Positions 57,159-64,000 of a stretch of DNA of 64,000 nucleotides are shown here, piece by piece. Made by a program: the position numbers and the translations under genes. The notes beneath the pieces are model-generated. The model saw only the letters and a list, made by a program, of their open reading frames with translations. It was not told the DNA's origin and did not search any database. How positions within the stretch are numbered: the first letter of the stretch is position 1; the number at the start of each line of letters is the position of its first letter. The DNA lies in the NCBI RefSeq assembly GCF_000497575.1, contig NZ_APJI01000010.1, forward strand, positions 186,001-250,000, read 5' to 3'. This DNA comes from Afipia sp. OHSU_II-C1. GTDB taxonomy: Bacteria > Pseudomonadota > Alphaproteobacteria > Rhizobiales > Xanthobacteraceae.

Positions 57159-57935
57159 ATGACTAAACGCGTCACGTTGATCACGGGTGCCTCGTCGGGC
57201 ATCGGCGCAGAGCTGGCGCGCATCTTTGCGTCGAACGGCTATAACACCGTGCTGGTCGCGCGCCGCGACGATCGCCTCAAGCTTCTCGCCGATGAGATCG
57301 CCGCCGCCGGACACCCGCGGCCCGCTCTCATCACCAGCGATCTGTGTGCCGCCGGTGCCTGCGAGCAGATCGCGGCGGAGCTGAAGGCCATGGATGTCGA
57401 GGTCGACACGGTGGTCAACAATGCGGGCTATGGCCTGTTCGGCGAAGCCCTCGAACTCGACCGCGAGCAGCAGCTCGCGATGGTCGACCTGAATGTCCGC
57501 GTGCTGACCGACCTGACCCTGCGCTTTGCCGACAGCTTGGTCCGCCATCGCGGCGGCATTCTCAACGTCGCCTCGATTGCCTCATTCCTGCCCGGCCCGC
57601 GGATGGCGGTCTATTACGCCACCAAGGCCTACGTCCTGTCGTTCACCGAGGCGATGCGCGGCGAACTCGGGCCAAAGGGCGTGCGGGTCACGGCCTTGTG
57701 TCCGGGCCCGGTGCCGACCGAATTCCAGGGCGTGGCCGGGTTCAATCCGGGGCTGGATTCGGCGGTCCTGAACGTGTCCGCCGCGGCGGTGGCGCGGGCG
57801 GGCTATCGCGGGCTGATGTCGAACAAGCGGCTGGTGCTTCCGGGCGTCGGGGTGCGCATGATCCCGTTTATGCTCCGTTTCGCCCCTCGCAGCCTGGTAC
57901 TGGCCTCGGTCGCCAGGGTGCAGCAGAAGCGCTAG
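57159..57935 (+). CDS. short-chain dehydrogenase/reductase
   Basis: SDR enzyme of 258 residues (DltE-type). The nucleotide motif is TLITGASSGIGAELARIFA, followed by NNAGYGLFGEALELD, the catalytic Ser in NVASIASFLPGP and the complete YxxxK motif in AVYYATKAYVLSFTEAM. The PG motif VTALCPGPVPTEF is also present. Unlike the SDR at 13227-13964, all catalytic residues are here. The substrate is unknown. Confidence 0.93.
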   Translation: MTKRVTLITGASSGIGAELARIFASNGYNTVLVARRDDRLKLLADEIAAAGHPRPALITSDLCAAGACEQIAAELKAMDVEVDTVVNNAGYGLFGEALELDREQQLAMVDLNVRVLTDLTLRFADSLVRHRGGILNVASIASFLPGPRMAVYYATKAYVLSFTEAMRGELGPKGVRVTALCPGPVPTEFQGVAGFNPGLDSAVLNVSAAAVARAGYRGLMSNKRLVLPGVGVRMIPFMLRFAPRSLVLASVARVQQKR

Positions 57936-58078
57936 GCGAGACGGCCTCGAAAACGGGCAAGCGCGCAGACCACCTGCGCGAAATCCCGGCTCGACGGAGC
58001 CGCGGCAACACAATATTTTCAATTTCGGCGTTCAATAGAGGCGCTTGTACTCCGCTGGGGATTGAAAAGACTGAATCC

Positions 58079-58867
58079 ATGCTGCGGCCTGATGGTGATC
58101 GACCAAGCGACTTCGGCCTGACAACTTGCGGCCGGTTCACTGCGCTTCCGGTGCTCATCATTCTGCACGGGCCGATGTCCACGCCCGGCCGTGTCGGCAA
58201 CGCCCTGCGCGCGATGGGTCATCCTCTCGACGTCCGCCGCCCGGTGTTCGGCGATGCCCTGCCCGAAACCCTCGACCACTATGCTGGCGCGATCATGTTC
58301 GGCGGCCCGATGAGCGCCAACGACAACGAGGATTTCATCCGTCGCGAGATCGACTGGCTTGCGGTGCCGCTGAAGGAAAAGCGTCCGTATCTCGGAATTT
58401 GTCTCGGGGCGCAGATCCTCGCCAAACATCTCGGCGCGAAGGTCGCGCCGCATCCCGAAGGCCGCGCCGAAGTCGGCTATTATCCGATCCGCCCGACCGA
58501 AGCGGGCCGGAAAATCTGCTCGCACTGGCCCGACCATGTCTATCAATGGCACCGCGAAGGCTTCGAGCTTCCCGCAGGCACGGAACTGCTGGCCGAGGGT
58601 GATGATTTTCCGGTGCAGGCTTATCGCACCGGGCGATGCTTCGGCATCCAGTTTCATCCCGACGTGACCCACGCGATGCTGCATCGCTGGACCACGCGCG
58701 GGCATGATCGCATGTCGCTTCCGGGCGCGCGCTCGCGCGCCGAGCATTTCACCGGGCGTATGGTGCACGATCTTGCAGAGCGGGCCTGGCTGACGGCCTT
58801 CCTCGATGGCTGGCTGCATCGCCCGCCGCCTGCGCAATCACCGATCGCATCGCTCGCGGCCGAGTGA
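58079..58867 (+). CDS. class I glutamine amidotransferase-like protein
   Basis: Triad-type amidotransferase of 262 residues related to GMP-synthase glutaminase domains. The nucleophile elbow is GICLGAQILAKHLG; the His lies in FGIQFHPDVTHAM, where the usual catalytic Glu (FHPE) is Asp. MFGGPMSANDNEDF is the Gly-rich oxyanion region. No synthetase partner is adjacent. The gene has a weak ribosome site; a start further in is possible. It overlaps the next gene at TGATG. Confidence 0.88.
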   Translation: MLRPDGDRPSDFGLTTCGRFTALPVLIILHGPMSTPGRVGNALRAMGHPLDVRRPVFGDALPETLDHYAGAIMFGGPMSANDNEDFIRREIDWLAVPLKEKRPYLGICLGAQILAKHLGAKVAPHPEGRAEVGYYPIRPTEAGRKICSHWPDHVYQWHREGFELPAGTELLAEGDDFPVQAYRTGRCFGIQFHPDVTHAMLHRWTTRGHDRMSLPGARSRAEHFTGRMVHDLAERAWLTAFLDGWLHRPPPAQSPIASLAAE

Positions 58868-59376
58868 TGGATCAGGACGGCTTCGCGCGCCTGCTGAACG
58901 ACTTCACGCTGTCAGCGGAATCCGGCGACGGCGCGCGGTTCGCCGCGCATTTCACCGAAGACGCGATCTACTACGATTACATTTACGGCGCGCATACAGG
59001 CCGGGCCGAAATCGCACACATGATGGAGCATCTGTTCCATCGCGATGCCGGCGACGACTATCGCTGGGAAATGTTCGATCCCGTCTGCAACGGCGACATG
59101 GGTTACGCGTGGTCGCTGTCGAGCTTCACCTCGACGGTGCCGCAGTTCGCCGGCCGGTTCGTGGTGATCGACGGCATGAGCCGGTTCATTATTCGCGACG
59201 GCTTGATCGCGGAATACCGCGAGTCGGTGAACGGCGGCGTCGCCATGGCCCAGCTCGGCGTCGAGCCGGAGCGGATGGTGAAAATCCTCAAGCGCTGGTC
59301 CGGCTGGCTCAGGGATCGGCCCGAAACCGTCGACTATCTGTCGCGGCCACGGCGCGCGAAGGTGCCGTCGAAATAG
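58867..59376 (+). CDS. NTF2-like / SnoaL-fold protein
   Basis: Protein of 169 residues with the NTF2-fold pattern: FARLLNDFTLSAESGDGARFAAHFTEDAIYYDYIYGAHTGRAEIAHMMEHLFHR, then MFDPVCNGDMGYAWSLSSFTS and SRFIIRDGLIAEYRESVN. An Asp-Tyr pair in the pocket suggests a small-molecule enzyme of ketosteroid-isomerase type. The ATG overlaps the amidotransferase TGA by one base, so the two are coupled and may share a pathway. Confidence 0.85.
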   Translation: MDQDGFARLLNDFTLSAESGDGARFAAHFTEDAIYYDYIYGAHTGRAEIAHMMEHLFHRDAGDDYRWEMFDPVCNGDMGYAWSLSSFTSTVPQFAGRFVVIDGMSRFIIRDGLIAEYRESVNGGVAMAQLGVEPERMVKILKRWSGWLRDRPETVDYLSRPRRAKVPSK

Positions 59377-59407
59377 CTCCTCACGCTTGGTTCATTATAG
59401 CTCAGCA

Positions 59408-59546
59408 GTTACCCCACCCGGCTGACCCAAGGTCAGCCACCCTCCCCATCGAGGGGAGGGATGGTGCACGTTGTCAGCGCAGAATGTCTTTTTCTCCCTC
59501 CCCCTTGTGGGGAGGGGCGGCGCATAGCGCCGGGGTGGGGGTTACC
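59408..59546. repeat. MITE/RIME-like intergenic repeat with hairpins
   Basis: About 140 bases starting GTTACCCCACCCGGC and ending GCCGGGGTGGGGGTTACC, an imperfect terminal inverted repeat. Inside are three more palindromes: GGCTGACC-CAA-GGTCAGCC, CCCTCCCC-ATCGA-GGGGAGGG and CTCCCTCCCC-CTTGT-GGGGAGGG. Such elements are dispersed in Rhizobiales. It lies between two convergent genes. Confidence 0.8.
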
Positions 59547-59572
59547 TCGATATAGATCGATGTGACGTGGCT

Positions 59573-60796
59573 TTACTCCACCGCGCTTGTCACGATCTTG
59601 ATCTCGGACGTCAGCGTCCGGTGCACCGGGCACTTGTCCGCGATTTCCATCAGCTTCTTGCGCTGCTCGGCGTCGAGATCGCCTTCCATCGCAATGGTCC
59701 GGTCGATCTTGCTGATCATGCCTTCCCTGGTTTCGCACTCCTCGCAGTCCTGGGCGTGGATGCGGCTGTGCTTCAGTGTGACGGTGGTGCGCGTAAGCGG
59801 AATCGATTTGCGCTCGGCATAAAGCCGCATGGTCATCGATGTGCAGGCCCCAAGCGCTCCGAGCAGGAAATCGTAAGGGCCGGGACCGCTGTCCATGCCA
59901 CCGACATCGAGCGGCTCATCCGCGAGCACGCGGTGCTTGCCGGCAGCAATTATGTTCTGGAGCTTGCTTGCGCCGGTTTCGCTCACCACGACAATGCCCG
60001 CCGCGGGATTTGCGACGGCCGTCTTCGCGGCAGGCTCTGCGTCGAGATAGCGTATCGCCCAGGCCGAGATCATGTCGGCGACATAGATCGCATCCTGCTT
60101 CTGCGAGAGCAGATGGTCCGCGCCGGTGAGCGAGACGAAGCTCTTGGGATGCTTCGCCGCGACAAACAGATGCGTCGCATTGTTGATCCCAACAGTATCG
60201 TCGGTGGGCGAATGGAAGATCAGCAGCGGCTTATGCAGTTTTGCCACCGTTTCCGTCAGCCTGTGTTCTGCGATGTCATCGAGAAATTCGCGCTTGATGC
60301 GGAACGGCCGGCCCGCCAGTGAGACTTCAAGCTCGCCTTTCTCGCGGATCTCCGGAATCTGATCCTTGAACCAGTGCGTGACATGCGAGGGGTCCGATGG
60401 CGCGGCGACGGTGGCGACGCATTTTGCCTCGGGGATCAACGATGTTGCCGCCAGAATGGCGGCACCGCCGAGGCTGTGGCCGATCAGGATCGACGGCGCG
60501 CGCCGGGTCTTGCGCAGATGGTCCGCCGCCAGCACGAGGTCTTCGATGTTCGAGGAAAAGGTGGTGTTGGCGAATTCGCCTTCGCTGGCGCCGATGCCGG
60601 TGAAATCAAACCGGAGCGTCGCGATGCCGTGCTTCGCCAGCCCTTCCGCGATCCGCTTGGCGGCCAGCACATTCTGGCCGCAGGTGAAGCAGTGCGCAAA
60701 CAGCGCGTAGGCGATCGGTGCGCCGTCGGGCAGGTCCAGCGAGGCGGCCAGCAATTGCCCGTCCGAGCCCGGAAACTGGAATTTTTCGGTTGTCAT
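59573..60796 (-). CDS. bifunctional alpha/beta hydrolase / OsmC fusion protein
   Basis: Fusion of 407 residues. The N-terminal hydrolase (1-255) has ALFAHCFTCGQNVLAAKRI, the nucleophile ILIGHSLGGAAIL and the acid/His region PTDDTVGINNATH and TGADHLLS. The C-terminal OsmC domain (270-407) has GPYDFLLGALGACTSMTMRLYAERK and the second Cys in CEECETREG, the two-cysteine peroxidase site of OsmC/Ohr. This fusion is known in proteobacteria; it may deal with peroxides of ester compounds. GAGAGG seven bases upstream fixes the start. Confidence 0.93.
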   Translation of the reverse strand: MTTEKFQFPGSDGQLLAASLDLPDGAPIAYALFAHCFTCGQNVLAAKRIAEGLAKHGIATLRFDFTGIGASEGEFANTTFSSNIEDLVLAADHLRKTRRAPSILIGHSLGGAAILAATSLIPEAKCVATVAAPSDPSHVTHWFKDQIPEIREKGELEVSLAGRPFRIKREFLDDIAEHRLTETVAKLHKPLLIFHSPTDDTVGINNATHLFVAAKHPKSFVSLTGADHLLSQKQDAIYVADMISAWAIRYLDAEPAAKTAVANPAAGIVVVSETGASKLQNIIAAGKHRVLADEPLDVGGMDSGPGPYDFLLGALGACTSMTMRLYAERKSIPLTRTTVTLKHSRIHAQDCEECETREGMISKIDRTIAMEGDLDAEQRKKLMEIADKCPVHRTLTSEIKIVTSAVE

Positions 60797-60850
60797 GGCG
60801 GCCTCTCGTTGTGATCGGTGCTGCGCGTTTGTTGCGATCGACAGTAGCAT

Positions 60851-60937
60851 CGTCATGGCCGGGCGTCGTCCCGGCCATCCACGTCTCATCGAGATCAAGC
60901 CAAGACGTGGATGCCCGGCACAAGGCCGGGCATGACG
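60851..60937. repeat. dispersed palindromic repeat family C (GTCATGGCCGGGC type)
   Basis: CGTCATGGCCGGGCGTCGTCCCGGCCATCCACGTCT, short centre, AAGACGTGGATGCCCGGCACAAGGCCGGGCATGACG: an 87-base palindrome with nested hairpins. It is a common intergenic element in Bradyrhizobium-type genomes, between the hydrolase-OsmC gene and tRNA-Ala. Confidence 0.85.
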
Positions 60938-60991
60938 GAAAATAGGGCGCATCGCAGCCCTGACTGAAAATGTCGTGGTGTCCGGAGGTGT

Positions 60992-61067
<76 letters not shown>

Positions 61068-61338
61068 TTGATCGGCCGGACCGGTGACGGCGGCGGCGGA
61101 CAAGAGCGGCCATTTACAATCCCGATCATGGCCAAGTCAAGAACGCGCAAAATCGGTGTTTTCGGCAGGTATTCCGGTTGCAAAGCCGATATCGCCGCCG
61201 CGGAACATGCGCCGCCAAACGGCCGGGTCCGGGTCACGCCGGGCTGGATCCGGAAGCATTTCAGCCCGGAACCTCCCTTGTTTGCGCCGCCGCGAACCGG
61301 TATTGAGGCGGCAGTCCACGGAAGCGAGCCAGCACCCT

Positions 61339-61629
61339 ATGCGCGCCATTCTCGACATCATCAACATCGTTCTGGATCTGTATGTCTGGCTGCTGATCGC
61401 CTCGGCGATCCTGTCCTGGCTGATCGCCTTCAACGTCGTGAACACCCGCAACGGGTTCGTCGCGTCGGTGGCGGAGTTCCTCTACAAGATCACCGAGCCG
61501 GTGCTGCGGCCGATCCGGAACATCATGCCGAATTTCGGCGGTCTCGATATTTCGCCGATCATCGTCATCCTCATCATCATGTTCATCCAGCGCGTGATTG
61601 CCTACTACATCTATCCGAACGTGATCTGA
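61339..61629 (+). CDS. YggT-family membrane protein
   Basis: Membrane protein of 96 residues with two YggT helices (IINIVLDLYVWLLIASAILSW and PIIVILIIMFIQRVIAYYIY) around the conserved loop ITEPVLRPIRNIMPNFGGLDISP. The ATG at 61339 gives the family length. YggT proteins are implicated in cell-envelope or osmotic functions and often sit next to a DUF167 gene, as here. Confidence 0.94.
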   Translation: MRAILDIINIVLDLYVWLLIASAILSWLIAFNVVNTRNGFVASVAEFLYKITEPVLRPIRNIMPNFGGLDISPIIVILIIMFIQRVIAYYIYPNVI

Positions 61630-61672
61630 CCGCGAGGCCGCTTCCGTTTCCTGACTCTCGCATGAGCTTTCC

Positions 61673-61996
61673 TTGAGTCTCCCTTGGCGCTTTTCCACTC
61701 AAGGCATCAGCGTCGCATTGCGCGTCACGCCGCGCGGCGGAATGGATGCGATCGACGGCATTGAAACACTGGCCAATGGCCGCAGCGTTGTGAAAGTCCG
61801 GGTACGCGCCATCGCCGAGGGCGGCGAAGCCAATCGCGCCGTGACTGAACTGCTCGCTCGGGCGCTTCATGTGCCGAAAAGCCATGTGCGGGTTCTCTCC
61901 GGCGTCACCTCGCGCCTCAAGCAGGTCGCGGTGGACGGCGATCCGAAAAAACTGGGCGATGCCCTGCAAGCCCTGACGAAGACAACAGACTCCTGA
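61673..61996 (+). CDS. DUF167 (UPF0235/YggU) family protein
   Basis: Small protein of 107 residues with the DUF167 fold: [68 protein letters not shown]. It begins at TTG 61673; the ATG at 61662 is out of frame and stops after four codons. No ribosome site is convincing, so the start is tentative. It lies between yggT and folD, all in the same direction. Confidence 0.9.
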   Translation: MSLPWRFSTQGISVALRVTPRGGMDAIDGIETLANGRSVVKVRVRAIAEGGEANRAVTELLARALHVPKSHVRVLSGVTSRLKQVAVDGDPKKLGDALQALTKTTDS

Positions 61997-62009
61997 CGAA
62001 AGACATCTG

Positions 62010-62894
62010 ATGCCGGCCAAGATCATTGATGGAAAAGTCATTGCCGCCGATCTGCGCGCGCGCGTCGCGGATCAAGTGGCGCGCGTCAAGCGCGACCATG
62101 GCCTGACGCCGGGGCTCGCCGTTGTGCTGGTCGGCAACGATCCGGCCTCTGAGGTCTACGTCCGCAACAAGGCGAAGCAGACCGAAGCCGCGGGCATGGC
62201 GTCGTTCGAGCACAAGCTCGCGGCGGATACCCCGCAGAAGGATCTGCTGGCGCTGATCGCAAAGCTCAATGCCGATCCAGACGTGCACGGCATTCTGGTG
62301 CAGCTTCCGCTGCCGAAGGGGCTGGATACGCAGACCGTCATCAACGCCATCGATCCGGCGAAGGATGTCGACGGCCTGCATCCGATCAATGCCGGGCGGC
62401 TGGCCAACGGTTTGCCGGCGCTGACGCCGTGCACGCCGCTCGGCTGCATCATTCTCGCCAAGACGGCTCATCCCTCTCTCGAAGGCATGAACGCGGTCAT
62501 TATCGGGCGCTCGAATCTGGTGGGACGTCCGCTGGTGCAGCTCCTGCTCAATGAAAACGCTACGGTGACCATCGCCCATTCGCGCACGCGCGATCTTGCC
62601 GGCATCTGCAAGCGCGCCGATCTGCTGCTCGCGGCGGTCGGACAGCCGGAGATGGTCAAGGCCGACTGGATCAAGCCCGGCGCCACGGTGATCGATGTCG
62701 GCATCAATCGCATCCCGGGCGCTGACGGCAAGAACAAGCTGGTCGGCGACGTGGCTTATCAGGAAGCGCTCGGCGTGGCCGGTGCGATCACGCCGGTGCC
62801 GGGCGGCGTCGGCCAGATGACGGTGGCGTGCCTTTTGGTGAACACGCTGCGCGCGGCCAGCGCGATCAAGGGGCTCAAGGCGCCGGGCGTGTAA
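62010..62894 (+). CDS. folD: bifunctional methylenetetrahydrofolate dehydrogenase / cyclohydrolase
   Basis: Interconverts 5,10-methylene- and 10-formyl-tetrahydrofolate. The 294 residues hold the family signatures [16 protein letters not shown] (with catalytic Lys), [29 protein letters not shown], the NADP site [18 protein letters not shown] and the C-terminal [19 protein letters not shown]. Length is normal. It follows the DUF167 gene by 13 bases, likely in one operon. The formyl-folate it makes is the donor for PurH. Confidence 0.97.
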   Translation: MPAKIIDGKVIAADLRARVADQVARVKRDHGLTPGLAVVLVGNDPASEVYVRNKAKQTEAAGMASFEHKLAADTPQKDLLALIAKLNADPDVHGILVQLPLPKGLDTQTVINAIDPAKDVDGLHPINAGRLANGLPALTPCTPLGCIILAKTAHPSLEGMNAVIIGRSNLVGRPLVQLLLNENATVTIAHSRTRDLAGICKRADLLLAAVGQPEMVKADWIKPGATVIDVGINRIPGADGKNKLVGDVAYQEALGVAGAITPVPGGVGQMTVACLLVNTLRAASAIKGLKAPGV

Positions 62895-62918
62895 GGCCAG
62901 CCAACTGCTTTCCGAGAA

Positions 62919-64000
62919 TTACGGACTCGCCGTGTTCTGCACCAGCCGCCGGTAGAACCGGATCATGTCGGCGTAATTCTTTACGCTGAGCCGCTCATTG
63001 GTGCCGTGGAAGCGCGTCAGGTCTTCGGCAGTGGCGCGCACTGGTGAAAAGCGGAAGATGTTGTCGGTGACGTCGAGATAGTTGCGCGAGTCCGTCGCCG
63101 CGACCATCAGGCCTGGCACCACAAGGACATCCGGAAAGATTTCGCGGATCGTCCGGTTCACGGCCTGATAGCTCGGGCTGGCGGTGGATGTGACCGGCGG
63201 CGGGTTGGTGTTGCCGGGCTTCGGCGTCACCTTGACGCGATCGTCTGCGATGATCGATTTGACGTAGGCGATCACACTCTCCTCAGTCTCGCCCGGCAGC
63301 AGACGGAAATTCACCGTGGCCTCGGCGCGGCCGGGCAGCACATTTTCCTTGTTGCCGGCATTGAAGATCGTGATCGCCGTGGTGGTGCGGATCGCGGCCG
63401 CGGTCTGTGCGGTCTTCTCCATCTGACGGCGCACGAGCGGTTCGAGCAGCCACAGATTCGACAGCGCGACGCGGCTGCCGAAATCCATTTCGGGTGCGGC
63501 GGTTTGCAGGGTCTCGCGCATCACGCCGCTGACCGAGGCAGGAAATGGTCTCTTCTCCAGCCGTGTCAGCGCCGCGCTCAGCTTGCCGATGGCGGTGTCG
63601 CGCGGCGGCAATGACGAGTGGCCCGGCGTCGCCGTGGCGGACAGATCGAGGGTGACATAACCCTTTTCGGCGACGCCGATCAGCGCCACCGGCTTGTCGA
63701 CGCTTTTGAGAATTCCCTCGGTAATCAGCAGGCCTTCGTCGAACACGAAGTCGAGACGCACGCCGCGCGATTGCAGCAGCTTCGACATCGCCATTGCGCC
63801 GCGCTTGCCGGAGACTTCCTCGTCATGCCCGAACGCGAGATAGACCGTCCGCTTCGGACGGAAGCCGTCCTTCACAAGCTGCTCGGCCGCCTCGAGCATC
63901 GAAAACAGGTTGCCCTTGTCGTCCCACGAGCCGCGGCCCCAGATGAAGCCGTCCTTGACCGCTCCGCTGAACGGCGGCACCTGCCAGTCGCCTTCGGTGC
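62919..64000 (-). CDS. M20-family metallopeptidase, partial (cut by window edge)
   Basis: The gene runs in from the right edge; 359 codons are visible to the stop at 62919. FIWGRGSWDDKGNLFSMLEA carries the first metal-binding Asp, AFGHDEEVSGKRGAMAM the bridging Glu pair, and RATAEDLTRFHGTNERLSV the C-terminal His. GHSSLPPRDTAIGKLSAALTRL and the dimerisation domain follow the M20 pattern, close to the PM20D1/carboxypeptidase S group, which hydrolyses N-acyl amino acids or peptides. The N terminus, with the first His ligand and any signal peptide, lies outside. Confidence 0.93.
   Translation of the reverse strand, partial: TEGDWQVPPFSGAVKDGFIWGRGSWDDKGNLFSMLEAAEQLVKDGFRPKRTVYLAFGHDEEVSGKRGAMAMSKLLQSRGVRLDFVFDEGLLITEGILKSVDKPVALIGVAEKGYVTLDLSATATPGHSSLPPRDTAIGKLSAALTRLEKRPFPASVSGVMRETLQTAAPEMDFGSRVALSNLWLLEPLVRRQMEKTAQTAAAIRTTTAITIFNAGNKENVLPGRAEATVNFRLLPGETEESVIAYVKSIIADDRVKVTPKPGNTNPPPVTSTASPSYQAVNRTIREIFPDVLVVPGLMVAATDSRNYLDVTDNIFRFSPVRATAEDLTRFHGTNERLSVKNYADMIRFYRRLVQNTASP

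Overview
The window is a 64 kb piece of a high-GC alphaproteobacterial chromosome. The gene set points to the Bradyrhizobium / Rhodopseudomonas / Afipia group (Nitrobacteraceae): tandem glnK-amtB pairs, a DUF1674-rsmB-heparinase-purH block, tsaD-gpsA back to back with hemD-mitofilin-like-hemY, many solute-binding proteins without cognate permeases, and the dispersed palindromic intergenic repeats typical of that group. This assignment is an inference from gene content, not from a search. It looks like a stable core chromosome: three tRNAs, mostly housekeeping genes, no complete prophage, insertion sequence, CRISPR array or obvious island.

Layout. 1-2.9 kb (minus): two consecutive PII/ammonium-transporter pairs, glnK-amtB-glnK-amtB, with sigma-54-like promoters; the last amtB runs off the left edge. 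3-10.4 kb: GYF_2/DUF898 membrane protein, tesB, a UbiH-type hydroxylase, an AT-rich orphan gene, a SnoaL-like protein, a Trm112-like protein, a TetR regulator facing a small membrane protein across two operators, a LON-domain protein and CnoX-type thioredoxin. 10.7-16.6 kb: tRNA-Gly, a secreted hydrolase, PanE-type reductase, an atypical SDR, a branched-chain-type solute-binding protein facing an HxlR regulator, and a DUF2239 gene whose promoter carries two palindromes. 16.7-27.7 kb: glutathione transferase, amidohydrolase, nitroreductase, L,D-transpeptidase, an amino-acid-type binding protein, two MFS carriers, gamma-glutamyltransferase, purH.

27.8-44 kb: heparinase-like protein, rsmB, DUF1674 (SdhAF4-like), a nuclease, a second L,D-transpeptidase, a secreted kelch/Kazal pair, acs, a methyltransferase and EVE pair, gpsA, tsaD, then hemD, a mitofilin-like protein and hemY. 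44-55 kb: tRNA-Thr, small proteins, a sugar-epimerase-like/glycosyltransferase pair, enoyl-CoA hydratase with a MarR regulator, a TctC-type binding protein, a P450, and a complete TRAP transporter. 55-64 kb: adenylate cyclase, TerB-like protein, SDR, glutamine amidotransferase with an NTF2-like partner, a hydrolase-OsmC fusion, tRNA-Ala, yggT, DUF167, folD, and an M20 peptidase cut by the right edge.

The most interesting signal is the DUF2239 locus (15983-16654). The protein carries an AT-hook-like stretch and what reads as a ribbon-helix-helix segment, and its own consensus-like promoter is bracketed by two copies of the palindrome TACCCGGGTA. This suggests that DUF2239 proteins are uncharacterised autoregulatory DNA-binding proteins. 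Three other regulator genes (TetR, HxlR, MarR) also have clear inverted repeats in their intergenic regions.
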